Shown here: in pieces, positions 43,434-52,182 of the stretch | Numbering within the stretch: position 1 is the stretch's first letter | How the letters are laid out: the number at the start of each line of letters is the position of its first letter | DNA from: Bacillota bacterium | Lineage (GTDB): Bacteria > Bacillota > Clostridia > Acetivibrionales > DSM-1351 | Length of the DNA stretch: 64,000 nucleotides | Direction of reading: 5' to 3' | Assembly: GCA_023397905.1 (NCBI GenBank) | Contig: JAEWSZ010000171.1 | Coordinates: forward strand, 7,124-71,123 | Program-made: the position numbers and the translations under genes | The notes under the pieces: generated by a model | The model's input: only the letters and a program-made list of their open reading frames with translations | What the model was told of the DNA's origin: nothing | Databases searched by the model: none

Positions 43434-46004
43434 ATGAAAACTAAAGAAAGGACTGCATCGGGCAAAGGCGAACAGCCAAAGAAGAAGAAAAAGAAAAGCG
43501 CTTCTCCTGCTGCACAGTTTAGCCTTGCAGTTATAAAAACGGTAGTTGTTATCTTCATATCCCTGGGATGTGTTTTTGCCGGTATAATGGGAGGCGCAGT
43601 ATTTGCCTGGGTAAAATCCTCAGATCCCATAACCCCTGAACAGTTGAACATAACGAAGCTTACTTCTTTTATATATGATAAAGACAGCAAGGAAATAGCA
43701 CAGATCAAAGGAAGTGAAAACAGAGTACTGGTCGATCATTCGGAAATACCCGACAATATGAGAAACGCGTTCATAGCCATAGAAGACAAAAATTTCAGAA
43801 CCCACAATGGAATGGATTTCAAGCGTTTTGTGGGAGCGGGATTCTGGTATGTGGCAACCTTCGGCAACGCACCCTATGGCGGCAGTACCATAACACAGCA
43901 GTTGGTAAAGAATATTACAGGCAATGAGGAATCCACACCTAAAAGAAAAGTACAGGAAGCCTGGCAGGCAATGCAGCTTGAAAAGGTGCTTTCAAAGGAT
44001 CAGATCCTGGATAACTACATGAACCGTATCACTACAGGCTACGGTTGTTACGGCGTTCAGGCAGCCGCAAAAAAATTCTTTAACAAGGATGTAAAAGACC
44101 TGTCCCTGGCCGAGTGCGCAAGTATTGCCGGAATAACGAAATCCCCCGGCCTTTACGACCCTACCCTGGGAGAAGAAAACAAGGCGCGGAACAAGGAACG
44201 TCAGGAGACAATTTTAGGTGAAATGCTGGATCAAGGCTATATTTCCCAGAATGAGCATGATGAAGCCGTAGCCGAGACTCTGAAATTCTATGAGGGTAGC
44301 CAGGAAGAAACTTCTACAACCAGCAACGTACAGAGCTATTTTGTGGACTATGTTATCACCCAGGTTAAGAAAGACCTGATGGAGCAGTACAAATTGTCCG
44401 ACGATGAAGCAGGACTAAGAATATATAATAACGGTTTGAAAATATATACCACACAGGATTCCGACGTCCAGAAGGTAATGGATGAAGAATTTACAAATAT
44501 AAATAATTTTCCTGCCAACAAGACAATAAGCAATCCCGATATGCAGGCGCAGGCCGCAATGCTGATATTGGATCCTGCCACAGGGCAGATACGCGGCATG
44601 TATGGCTCTTATGGCCAAAAGACCGGAAACTTTACCCTGAACAGGGCCACCTCCATGAAAAGGCAGCCCGGCTCCAGTTTCAAGCCGCTGGCAGTATACG
44701 GTCCGGCCATTGACCTGGGCATTATAACCCCTGCGACCGCTGTTGACGACGTTCCCACATATATGGATACCAGGAACCCCAACACTCCGTATCCCCGAAA
44801 TGTGGAATCCGGTACCTATGAAGGCCTTATGCCCATAAGAAGGGCAATAACAAAATCCCAGAACGTAGTTGCGGCAAAGGTCTGGAAGGATTATCTCGGT
44901 GTTCAGAATTCTCTGGATTACCTAAAGAAGATCCACATAGACAGGCCCAACGAAGGCTATGTGTCCATGGCTCTGGGAGGACTGAATGAAGGCGTCAATC
45001 CCCTTCAGATGGCGGCCGCCTACGTGCCTTTTGACAATAAAGGCGTCTATCTGGAGCCTATAGCATACACACAGGTCACAGACGAAAAGGGAAATGTCCT
45101 GCTGGACAAGAAAAAGGACCAGGAAAGCAACATAGCCTATAAGGAGTCTACATCCTTTCTCATGACCAGCATGATGAGAGATGTTGTCACAAGCGGAACT
45201 GCTTCCGGTCAGGTTCCTGGTACAAATTTAAGATACGGCCAGGTTAAAAACAGCGCCGGCAAGATCATTCCAACTGCCGGAAAGACAGGTACCACAAGCG
45301 ATAATTATGACAAATGGTTCGTTGGCTACTCTCCCTACTATGTGGGAGCAACCTGGTACGGATATAACTATCCTAAATCCTTGAAGAGTGCGGAATACAA
45401 TCAATCCTTGCTGCTGTGGAACAAGGTCATGAACCGTATACACTCCAAGCTGGAGGTCAAGGACTTTGATCCGGCTCCGGACAACGTTGTAAAAAAATCC
45501 GTGTGCATATACTCCGGCAAGGCTCCTGGTCCATATTGCAAAGACGACCCGCGCGGTGATGCCGTAAGGACCGAGTATTTTATGAAGGGCACCGAACCCA
45601 GCAGCAGTGATATCTGCGATGTTCACGTCAAAGTCAAGGTGGATACAACCAGCAAGGACATATATGGCAGGCCTCTGCTTGCAAACCCGTACTGTCCTCC
45701 AGAAGTAGTCCAGGATAGGGTATTGCTCAAGCGTCCGCTTCCTTTCCTGCCCAAGAATCCCCTTGATACGTCCATTGCCAAGCAGATAAAGGACTGGATG
45801 ATATCGCTGCCAGAAGGGGAATATTGTACCATACACGGCCCCGGCACAGTACAGCCGCCTGACTCTTCCACTCAGCCGCCAACATTTCCAACCGGCGGCG
45901 GCTCATCAGAGCCCTCGGATGCCTCACAGCCCGCGGATAATTCCGGCCAGCTGCTGCCTCCCATACAGGACGACAACGGGGAACCAATGGATGTGATCCC
46001 TTAG
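43434..46004 (+). CDS. Class A penicillin-binding protein (transglycosylase/transpeptidase)
   Basis: An 856-residue PBP1A-type enzyme that polymerises and cross-links peptidoglycan outside the membrane. It has a lysine-rich cytoplasmic tail and one TM segment (about residues 23-50). The GT51 glycosyltransferase follows (FIAIEDKNFRTHNGMD with catalytic Glu, GGSTITQQLVKNITG), then the transpeptidase with RQPGSSFKPL (SxxK), TKSQNVVAAK (SxN) and TAGKTGTTSDNYDKWFVGY (KTG). The C-terminal tail is Pro/Ser-rich (residues about 800-856). The ATG at 43434 is set by GGGAGG 5 bp upstream. It is followed by a strong terminator. Confidence 0.95.
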   Translation: MKTKERTASGKGEQPKKKKKKSASPAAQFSLAVIKTVVVIFISLGCVFAGIMGGAVFAWVKSSDPITPEQLNITKLTSFIYDKDSKEIAQIKGSENRVLVDHSEIPDNMRNAFIAIEDKNFRTHNGMDFKRFVGAGFWYVATFGNAPYGGSTITQQLVKNITGNEESTPKRKVQEAWQAMQLEKVLSKDQILDNYMNRITTGYGCYGVQAAAKKFFNKDVKDLSLAECASIAGITKSPGLYDPTLGEENKARNKERQETILGEMLDQGYISQNEHDEAVAETLKFYEGSQEETSTTSNVQSYFVDYVITQVKKDLMEQYKLSDDEAGLRIYNNGLKIYTTQDSDVQKVMDEEFTNINNFPANKTISNPDMQAQAAMLILDPATGQIRGMYGSYGQKTGNFTLNRATSMKRQPGSSFKPLAVYGPAIDLGIITPATAVDDVPTYMDTRNPNTPYPRNVESGTYEGLMPIRRAITKSQNVVAAKVWKDYLGVQNSLDYLKKIHIDRPNEGYVSMALGGLNEGVNPLQMAAAYVPFDNKGVYLEPIAYTQVTDEKGNVLLDKKKDQESNIAYKESTSFLMTSMMRDVVTSGTASGQVPGTNLRYGQVKNSAGKIIPTAGKTGTTSDNYDKWFVGYSPYYVGATWYGYNYPKSLKSAEYNQSLLLWNKVMNRIHSKLEVKDFDPAPDNVVKKSVCIYSGKAPGPYCKDDPRGDAVRTEYFMKGTEPSSSDICDVHVKVKVDTTSKDIYGRPLLANPYCPPEVVQDRVLLKRPLPFLPKNPLDTSIAKQIKDWMISLPEGEYCTIHGPGTVQPPDSSTQPPTFPTGGGSSEPSDASQPADNSGQLLPPIQDDNGEPMDVIP

Positions 46005-46005
46005 A

Positions 46006-46036
46006 ATGCAGGAGTCAGAATCCTGAAATCAGAATA
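46006..46036. repeat. CAGGAGTCAGAATCCTGA-type dispersed repeat
   Basis: A short unit (GCAGGAGTCAGAATCCTGAA, then ATCAGAATAAAA) of the same family as at 37083, 47953 and 55676. It lies between the PBP stop and its terminator. Confidence 0.65.
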
Positions 46037-46043
46037 AAAGCAC

Positions 46044-46079
46044 AAAAGCGGAAGTCAGAGATCCTGGCTTCCGCTTTTT
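46044..46079 (+). terminator. Terminator of the PBP gene
   Basis: AAAAGCGGAAG and CTTCCGCTTTT pair around a CAG/CTG extension, followed by T. Likely to work in both directions, also for proB. Confidence 0.85.
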
Positions 46080-46143
46080 AAATCAGAAATAGACTGGTAA
46101 AATTAAAATAACAAAAATATCACCGGTCCTCTCGCACTAATTT

Positions 46144-46962
46144 CTACTCTCTCCCCACAAAAACCGTACCTATCTCCTGGCCGTTTATGATGTCCATGAC
46201 CGCCTCGGGATGGCTCCCGTTGGTCAGAATAACGTTTACCCCGGCTTTTGTTGCTATCTTGGCGGCCTTGAGCTTGGTCACCATTCCTCCCGTGCCCCGT
46301 TTTGTTCCGGCCCCGTCCGCAAAGCGCTCTATCTCCGGTGTGATTTCCCTGATCACCGAAAGCATTTTTGAATTGGGGTTTTTCCTGGGATCGCAGTCAT
46401 AAAAGCCGTCAATATCCGATAATATTATCAGCAGATCCGCACGCACAAGCTTTGAAACAATGGCGGACAGGGTATCATTTTCACTGAAGGTGTCCTTCTG
46501 GCCTACCTTCAATTCCACGATGGATACAGAGTCGTTCTCATTGACTACGGGAACAATGCCTTTTTCCAGCAGTGTCTCAAATGTGTTCACAACATTCTTC
46601 GTGCATCTCTCATCGCTCATTATATCCCTTGTCAGCAGGATCTGGGCCACGGTATGCCCGTATTCCGAAAAGAATTTGCTGTACATGTGCATAAGCTCGC
46701 ACTGGCCTACTGCGGCTACAGCCTGCTTTTCGCGTATGGTTTTGGGCCTTTCCGGCAGCTTAAGCTTGTCCACTCCCACCCCGATAGCCCCAGAAGTGAC
46801 CAGGATGACTTCTTTTCCCTGGTTGGATAAATCCGATATGATCCTGGCCAATTTATCTATACGGGTAAAATTTATTTTTCCGGTTTCATAAGTCAGGGTT
46901 GAAGTCCCCACCTTGATGACTATACGGTGTGCGTCTTTCAAATCCGCTCTTTTAAAGTCCAT
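46144..46962 (-). CDS. proB: Glutamate 5-kinase (without PUA domain)
   Basis: A 272-residue amino-acid kinase that phosphorylates glutamate in proline synthesis. Visible are KVGTSTLTYETGKINF near residue 20, VTSGAIGVGVDKL, PVVNENDSVS, SDIDGFYDCDPRKNPNSK and GTKRGTGGMVTKLKAAKIA. The C-terminal PUA domain of E. coli-type ProB (about 370 residues) is absent, as in many Clostridia. The ATG at 46962 follows GGAG. Its usual partner proA is not adjacent here. Confidence 0.92.
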   Translation of the reverse strand: MDFKRADLKDAHRIVIKVGTSTLTYETGKINFTRIDKLARIISDLSNQGKEVILVTSGAIGVGVDKLKLPERPKTIREKQAVAAVGQCELMHMYSKFFSEYGHTVAQILLTRDIMSDERCTKNVVNTFETLLEKGIVPVVNENDSVSIVELKVGQKDTFSENDTLSAIVSKLVRADLLIILSDIDGFYDCDPRKNPNSKMLSVIREITPEIERFADGAGTKRGTGGMVTKLKAAKIATKAGVNVILTNGSHPEAVMDIINGQEIGTVFVGRE

Positions 46963-47005
46963 TTTATCTCCATTCCGCAACATCCCTTATTCTCCTATGC
47001 CCCAT

Positions 47006-47042
47006 AAAAAAAGAATATATAGTATATTATATATTCTTTTTC
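47006..47042 (-). terminator. Terminator between PAP2 and proB genes
   Basis: AAAAGAATATATA and TATATATTCTTTT form an almost perfect AT-rich palindrome 20 bp after the PAP2 stop, with T on both sides. Confidence 0.7.
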
Positions 47043-47061
47043 TTATTTTTTCTACAAATGC

Positions 47062-47751
47062 TTAAGTATCCCCGTCCAAATATGTTTTCCGCTTCTGCGG
47101 CAACAGCCTTTGCAGTTCGCTTAGCTTTCTCATAACCCGCTCATTTTCAAACACCCAGAACAGAATGATGCCCAGAGCGGTCGATGCCAGAGCATCCAAT
47201 ACACTGTGCTGCTTTATAAAAAGCGTGGACATGTAAATCAACACGCATATGATGCCGGTGGTTACTTTCAGCGGCGCTCCCTTCTTATGCCTGAACAGGA
47301 ACAGCGTTATTAAAATGGTGTCCAGCATATGAATGCTCGGAAAACAATTGTAGGGCCTGTCGTCACTGTATATGTCCAATACCAGCCTTTGAAGCCCATT
47401 GGTTCCCGGCACATGCGGACGCGGCACTGTCGTGGGATAAAAGAAATATATGACGAAGCAGACCGCCATACCCGTCAATATGCTGAACAACAGCCTGTAA
47501 TATGTCTTATAGTCGGCATATGCCAGGGCCAGAAGAGTTCCGAAGGTATACACATACCAGAAGACATAGGGTATGATAAACCATTCGTTAAAGGGTATCA
47601 GCCTGTCCACAAAGGTGGTGATATCATGCGCTCTTGTGGTGGTCAGGTTTATAAAGAAGTACATTCCCTGGGCCAGGGGTATCAAAAGCATAAAAAGGAC
47701 TCTCTGCAGGTAACCCGGACGTCCGTTGCATCTCAACAAATCACTGTTCAT
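47062..47751 (-). CDS. PAP2-family membrane phosphatase
   Basis: A 229-residue membrane protein with about six hydrophobic segments. PAP2 motifs are visible: motif 2 NCFPSIHM near residue 138 (usually PSGH) and motif 3 KQHSVLDALASTALG near residue 183 (SxxHxxxD-like, with His and Asp). Motif 1 (KxxxxxxRP) is not clear. It may act on undecaprenyl pyrophosphate, phosphatidic acid or inositol-phosphate lipids. GGAGG precedes the ATG by 7 bp. Confidence 0.82.
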   Translation of the reverse strand: MNSDLLRCNGRPGYLQRVLFMLLIPLAQGMYFFINLTTTRAHDITTFVDRLIPFNEWFIIPYVFWYVYTFGTLLALAYADYKTYYRLLFSILTGMAVCFVIYFFYPTTVPRPHVPGTNGLQRLVLDIYSDDRPYNCFPSIHMLDTILITLFLFRHKKGAPLKVTTGIICVLIYMSTLFIKQHSVLDALASTALGIILFWVFENERVMRKLSELQRLLPQKRKTYLDGDT

Positions 47752-47837
47752 AGTTTTGCCTCCGTGTAAATTGTTATCGGCAAAACATTATACGACATAA
47801 TTTGCTGAATGTTTGCATTTTTCCCGGAAATAATAAA

Positions 47838-47888
47838 GGAGGTCCAAGAGCCGATGGATAGCTCGTATCAATCAGGTCTCAGACCTCC
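47838..47888. ncRNA. Hairpin sharing a loop motif with 37385-37431
   Basis: GGAGGTC pairs with GACCTCC; inside, GAGC pairs with GCTC. CAATCAGGTCTCA (47869-47881) lies just before the 3' arm, exactly as in the other hairpin. It sits upstream of the PAP2 start and downstream of the GGGtGRT terminator. No known RNA family fits; it could be a leader element or a terminator-like repeat. Confidence 0.4.
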
Positions 47889-47921
47889 AGGACTAATGTC
47901 CGATTTGTTATTTTATAAGTT

Positions 47922-47947
47922 AAGGCCGGCAAAAATTTGCCGGCCTT
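47922..47947 (-). terminator. Terminator of the GGGtGRT operon
   Basis: AAGGCCGGC and GCCGGCCTT form a GC-rich stem with an 8-base loop, about 45 bp after the stop of the GGGtGRT gene. No long T-run. Confidence 0.7.
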
Positions 47948-47952
47948 CCTTC

Positions 47953-47988
47953 ATTCTGATTTCAGAACTCTGAGTTCTGACTCCTGAA
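47953..47988. repeat. CTGATTTCAGAACTCTGAG-type dispersed repeat
   Basis: TTCTGATTTCAGAACTCTGA followed by GTTCTGACTCCTGAAAT, right at the 3' end of the GGGtGRT gene. Same family as the arrays at 37083 and 55676. Confidence 0.65.
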
Positions 47989-47989
47989 A

Positions 47990-48988
47990 TTACTTTGTGC
48001 TTTCTTCAACTGCAACAGCCACTGCAACGGTAGCTCCAACCATTGGGTTGTTGCCCATACCGATGAGGCCCATCATTTCAACATGGGCGGGAACTGAGGA
48101 TGAACCTGCGAACTGTGCATCTCCGTGCATTCTGCCCATGGAGTCTGTCAAGCCGTAGGAAGCAGGTCCGGCAGCCATGTTGTCTGGATGCAGGGTTCTT
48201 CCTGTTCCTCCGCCTGAAGCAACCGAGAAGTAGTTCTTTCCGTTTTCATAGGACCACTTCTTGTAGGTTCCCGCAACCAGGTGCTGGAATCTTGTTGGAT
48301 TGGTTGAGTTACCGGTGATGGAAACGTCAACGTTTTCCTTTATCATTATGGCAACGCCTTCAAGTACGTCATTTGCGCCGTAAACTCTTACCTTTGCCTT
48401 GTCTCCGTTGGAGTATGCCTTAGTCTTAACAACATTTAAAGTGCTGGTTGAGAAATCATAGTCGGTTTCAACATATGTAAAACCGTTAACCCTTGAAATT
48501 ATATAAGCTGCGTCCTTTCCAAGTCCGTTCAATATAACCTGGAGAGGTTCCTTTCTGACCTTGTTGGCTGTCTTTGCGATTCCTATTGCGCCTTCGGCGG
48601 CTGCAAAGGATTCATGTCCAGCCAGGAAGCAGAAGCACTTCGTCTCTTCCTTAAGAAGCATTGAAGCAAGATTTCCGTGACCTAAGCCAACTTTTCTTGA
48701 ATCAGCAACCGAACCGGGAATGCAGAAAGCCTGCAGGCCAAGGCCGATGGCTTCCGCAGCTTGCGCAGCGTTCTTTATGCCCTTTTTGATTGCTATACCG
48801 CAGCCAAGTGTATACGCCCATACTGCATTTTCAAATGCTATGGTCTGAACTCCTCTGACTATCGAATCCACATCTATGCCTTTAGCAGTACAGACCTCTT
48901 TTACTTCCTCAAGGCTCTTAAATCCATACTCGGCTAAACATTTTTCTATTTGAGCTATTCTTCTTTCATAACCTTCAAATCTAACCAC
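47990..48988 (-). CDS. GGGtGRT-family protein
   Basis: A 332-residue cytoplasmic protein of the family named for its motif (SVASGGGTGRTLHPDN near residue 260). Other conserved parts are YTLGCGIAIKKG, FCIPGSVADSRKVGLGHGNL, TKCFCFLAGHESFAAAEGAI, and the Gly/Met-rich end MMGLIGMGNNPMVGATVAVA. Cysteines at LGCG and KCFC could bind a metal or cluster. GTG at 48988 is chosen because AGAGAGG lies 8 bp upstream. It follows the IscU-like gene by 21 bp. The pair occurs together in many anaerobes, but no activity is established. Family firm, function unknown. Confidence 0.9.
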   Translation of the reverse strand: MVRFEGYERRIAQIEKCLAEYGFKSLEEVKEVCTAKGIDVDSIVRGVQTIAFENAVWAYTLGCGIAIKKGIKNAAQAAEAIGLGLQAFCIPGSVADSRKVGLGHGNLASMLLKEETKCFCFLAGHESFAAAEGAIGIAKTANKVRKEPLQVILNGLGKDAAYIISRVNGFTYVETDYDFSTSTLNVVKTKAYSNGDKAKVRVYGANDVLEGVAIMIKENVDVSITGNSTNPTRFQHLVAGTYKKWSYENGKNYFSVASGGGTGRTLHPDNMAAGPASYGLTDSMGRMHGDAQFAGSSSVPAHVEMMGLIGMGNNPMVGATVAVAVAVEESTK

Positions 48989-49009
48989 AGTTATCACCTC
49001 TCTTATTAA

Positions 49010-49702
49010 TTATTCATGTCTCGGATCTATTATCTTTGCCGCTTCGTCATATCTGCCGTATGTACCGATATTCTTTTCATAAGCTTCCTTTGGATCTGTG
49101 CCCTTTTTGATCATGTCCATCATCTTTCCGAGGTGCACAAATTTGTAGCCTATTATTTCGTTATCGCTGTCCAGAGCAATATTCAGTATATAACCCTCGG
49201 CCATTTCGAGATATCTTACGCCTTTAGCCTTTGTGGCAAACATTGTTCCAACCTGTGAGCGCAAGCCCTTGCCCAGGTCCTCGAGACCGGCGCCAATTGG
49301 AAGACCGCCTTCCGAAAAAGCCGACTGTGTTCTGCCGTATGCCAGCTGCTTGAAGATTTCTCTCATTGCAACGTTTATAGCGTCACAGACAAGGTCTGTA
49401 TTTAATGCTTCGAGGATTGTTTTTCCCTGCAGTATTTCAGCTGCCATAGCCGCCGAATGGGTCATCCCCGAACATCCGATGGTCTCGACAAGAGATTCTT
49501 CGATAATACCATCCTTAACGTTCAATGTCAGTTTGCAGGTTCCCTGCTGAGGTGCACACCAGCCTATGCCGTGTGAAAGACCTGAAATATCCTTGATTTC
49601 TTTCGCTTTGACCCACTTACCCTCTTCAGGTATCGGAGCCGGACCATGTTCTGGACCTTTTTTTACAACACACATATTCTCAACTTCATGTGAGTAATTC
49701 AT
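49010..49702 (-). CDS. IscU/NifU-like scaffold protein partnered with GGGtGRT protein
   Basis: A 230-residue protein whose middle resembles the IscU/NifU N-terminal scaffold: VETIGCSGMTHSAAMAAEIL near residue 83 and DLVCDAINVAMREIF near residue 114. In IscU two of the three cluster cysteines lie at these places. The first Cys region is different (GWCAPQQGTCKLTL). A C-terminal extension of about 80 residues is not found in IscU. GAAGGGGG precedes the ATG. It probably builds or carries an Fe-S cluster for its partner. This is inference from the fold and pairing. Confidence 0.85.
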   Translation of the reverse strand: MNYSHEVENMCVVKKGPEHGPAPIPEEGKWVKAKEIKDISGLSHGIGWCAPQQGTCKLTLNVKDGIIEESLVETIGCSGMTHSAAMAAEILQGKTILEALNTDLVCDAINVAMREIFKQLAYGRTQSAFSEGGLPIGAGLEDLGKGLRSQVGTMFATKAKGVRYLEMAEGYILNIALDSDNEIIGYKFVHLGKMMDMIKKGTDPKEAYEKNIGTYGRYDEAAKIIDPRHE

Positions 49703-49999
49703 TTGACTGCCCCCTTCACATAACTATTTAAAATTTAGTAGGGATGTTAAAAATGGTGTCCATTTTTCATCCCTTATTAGCCTTTTTAATATGTTGTATT
49801 CTGCTTTAAACGCATCTGCAGAAAATTTTCCGAAATGCAGAAAAATTACCTTCGTGCGTTTCAACAAGGCTTGCCTCGTTTAATGCCTGGATATTATGAA
49901 GGCAAAACAAAAAGCTGATACATAAATAAACTTTTTATTAAGAAATTTATTTATGGGAAGTTTACTTCTGAAGAAGTGCTCTTCTCGATACCAGCATAT
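49703..49999 (-). promoter_or_regulatory. Long structured leader of the IscU-like/GGGtGRT operon
   Basis: About 300 bases separate the promoter from the first gene. Two strong hairpins are visible: CATAAATAAA with TTTATTTATG (49921-49955), and AGGGATG...AAATGG with CCATTT...CATCCCT (49738-49775), the latter just before the ribosome site. No T-box, SAM, FMN, TPP or cobalamin signature was recognised. A cis-acting RNA is possible. Confidence 0.45.
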
Positions 50000-50027
50000 A
50001 TTATACCACATTTATATTGTTTGGTAA
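50000..50027 (-). promoter_or_regulatory. Promoter of the IscU-like/GGGtGRT operon
   Basis: TATAAT (50000-50005) with a TGG extended -10, and TTACCA (50022-50027) as a weak -35 with a 16-bp spacer, on the minus strand. Confidence 0.65.
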
Positions 50028-50079
50028 GTAGTATTTTGTTAAAAAATCTACTATATTGTAATAAATCTTTGTTTTTTTC

Positions 50080-52158
50080 TTAACAGTCAATGCGGCGGCT
50101 CATTTTTTCCGCAAGCTGATAGAATAATTGCTGGCTGTCCAGCTCTTCCCCGCCTTTTCCGGCCGCCTTTGAATATGAGCCGTCTGGATTCAGCAGCCTC
50201 GCCTTCACATTGTCCTTCAGGCATATTCTCAGTATATCCAGGATCTTTTCCCTGGCCTCTTCATCCTCCACCGAAAACAGAAGCTCCACCCTCCTGTCCA
50301 GATTCCTGGTCATCCAGTCGGCGCTTGAGAGAAACGTGAGCTCGGCTCCCCCGTTGTAGAAGTAATAAATCCTGCTGTGCTCCAGATATCTTCCTACAAT
50401 GCTCCTCACCCTGATATTTTCACTGATTCCTGGCAAGCCGGGCCGCAGGCAGCATATCCCCCTGACTATGAGATCTATTTCCACTCCCGCGCAGGAGGCT
50501 TCATACAGGGCATCAATGATGCTTTCGTCCACCAGTGAATTCATTTTGGCGATGATCCTGGCCTTTTCACCCCTGCGGGCGTTCTCCTCTTCCCTTTTGA
50601 TGAGTTTCATAAATTTGTCCCGTATATTCATGGGAGAAATTGCGGTCTTGTACAGATTCGACGGAATGGAATAGCCTGAAAGCATATTGAACAAAGCCGA
50701 AGCGTCCGCGCCCATGTACGGGTTTGAGGTAAACAGGCCCAGGTCGGTGTATATCTTGGCGGTCACGTCATTATAGTTTCCCGTCCCCATGTGCACATAG
50801 CGTTTTAGGCCCTTTTCCTCCCGCCTCACAATCAGCAGCACCTTGCAGTGGGTCTTGAGCCCCACCAGGCCGTATATCACGTGGCAGCCGGCTTTTTCAA
50901 GCCTCTTTGCCCATATTATGTTGTTCTGTTCATCAAACCTGGCTTTAAGTTCAACCAGCACCGTCACCTGTTTTCCGTTCTCTGCCGCCCTCACCAGCTC
51001 CTCTATGATGGGCGATCTTCCGCTGACTCTGTACAGGGTCTGCTTTATGGCCAGCACCTCCGGGTCGTTGGCCGCCTGCCTCACCAGCTCTATTATTGGA
51101 TCAAAGGCTTCATATGGGTGATGGACCAGCACATCCTTTTTCGATATCAGTTCAAAAATATTTTCACTGCAGGCGAAGTCAGCGTTCTGAAAAGGAGGGG
51201 ACGGCAGATATTTCAGGCTGTCATAGCCCTTCAGGTCATAAAATTTCATCAGGTAGGTAAGGTCCACAGGCCCGTCCACCACAAACAGTTTATCCCTGCT
51301 GACCTCTATCTCATCCTCCAGTATACCCAGAAGCCGTTCTTCTATATTTTTTTCAACCTCCAGCCTGGCGGCGGCCCCCCATTTTCTCTGCTTCAAGGAG
51401 TCCTCAATGGTGCTGAGCAGGTCCTCCGACTCTTCCTCGTCCAGCGTCAGATCCGCATTTCTCGTTATCCTGTAACAGCTTGCCGATATGATGTTGTGGC
51501 CCGTAAAAAGAGAATCCAGCTTCATTTTGATCACATCCTCAAGCAGGATAAAATTCCGTCTTCCCTGGGAGCCAGGCAATTCGATCAACCTGTCCAGCAC
51601 CGAAGGCACCTGCACGGTGGCAAACAGCGGCTCATCCTCCTGGGCCTCCTCCTTGTCCTGCAAAAGGATTGCTATATTCAGCGTTTTATTTAATATCAGC
51701 GGGAAGGGCCTTCCCTGGTCAACCACCATTGGCGTCAGAACAGGAAGCACATTCGTCTGGTAGTAACTCTCAATAAACAATTTCTGTTCCTCATCCAGCT
51801 CACTCCAGCGGACCGGGAATACTCCATGGCTCTGCATCTCTATCAGCAGGGCGTTATTATAACAGCTGTAAATCTCCGCAAACATGTCCTGTATCTTCGC
51901 CAGTATTCTCTGCACCTGTTCCCGCGGAGTCAGCCCCGAAATATCTGTCCTGTTTATGCCCGCAATTACCTGTTCGTACAGCGGCGCCACTCTTACCATA
52001 AAGAATTCGTCCAGATTGGCACAGGTTATAACCAGGAATTTCAGCCTTTCAAAAAGAGGATTTGCAAAATCCCGTGCTTCGTCAAAGACCTTCCTGTTAA
52101 ATTCCAGCCAGCTCAATTCGCGGTTTATATATCTGCTTCCGGCATTCAAATCATGCAT
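50080..52158 (-). CDS. ppk1: Polyphosphate kinase 1
   Basis: A 692-residue PPK1, which reversibly builds polyphosphate from ATP. Visible are the N-terminal domain (YINRELSWLEFNRKVFDEA), the head domain (VPSVLDRLIELPGSQGRRNF), the phosphohistidine region (VHMGTGNYNDVTAKIYTDLG) and the second catalytic His (EHSRIYYFYNGG near residue 590). Length fits the family (about 690). It starts 24 bp after a Ppx/GppA-like gene on the same strand, so synthesis and control of polyphosphate are probably co-transcribed. Confidence 0.95.
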   Translation of the reverse strand: MHDLNAGSRYINRELSWLEFNRKVFDEARDFANPLFERLKFLVITCANLDEFFMVRVAPLYEQVIAGINRTDISGLTPREQVQRILAKIQDMFAEIYSCYNNALLIEMQSHGVFPVRWSELDEEQKLFIESYYQTNVLPVLTPMVVDQGRPFPLILNKTLNIAILLQDKEEAQEDEPLFATVQVPSVLDRLIELPGSQGRRNFILLEDVIKMKLDSLFTGHNIISASCYRITRNADLTLDEEESEDLLSTIEDSLKQRKWGAAARLEVEKNIEERLLGILEDEIEVSRDKLFVVDGPVDLTYLMKFYDLKGYDSLKYLPSPPFQNADFACSENIFELISKKDVLVHHPYEAFDPIIELVRQAANDPEVLAIKQTLYRVSGRSPIIEELVRAAENGKQVTVLVELKARFDEQNNIIWAKRLEKAGCHVIYGLVGLKTHCKVLLIVRREEKGLKRYVHMGTGNYNDVTAKIYTDLGLFTSNPYMGADASALFNMLSGYSIPSNLYKTAISPMNIRDKFMKLIKREEENARRGEKARIIAKMNSLVDESIIDALYEASCAGVEIDLIVRGICCLRPGLPGISENIRVRSIVGRYLEHSRIYYFYNGGAELTFLSSADWMTRNLDRRVELLFSVEDEEAREKILDILRICLKDNVKARLLNPDGSYSKAAGKGGEELDSQQLFYQLAEKMSRRIDC

Positions 52159-52182
52159 GCATGTTACTCTCCCTGTTTTGAT

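Noticed and set aside
49703..49999. T-box or known metabolite riboswitch in the long leader
   Set aside because: The conserved T-box sequence and the core motifs of common riboswitches were not found.
50848..51693. Plus-strand frame of 281 codons opposite ppk1
   Set aside because: Antisense to a highly conserved enzyme; composition follows the codon pattern of ppk1 read backwards.
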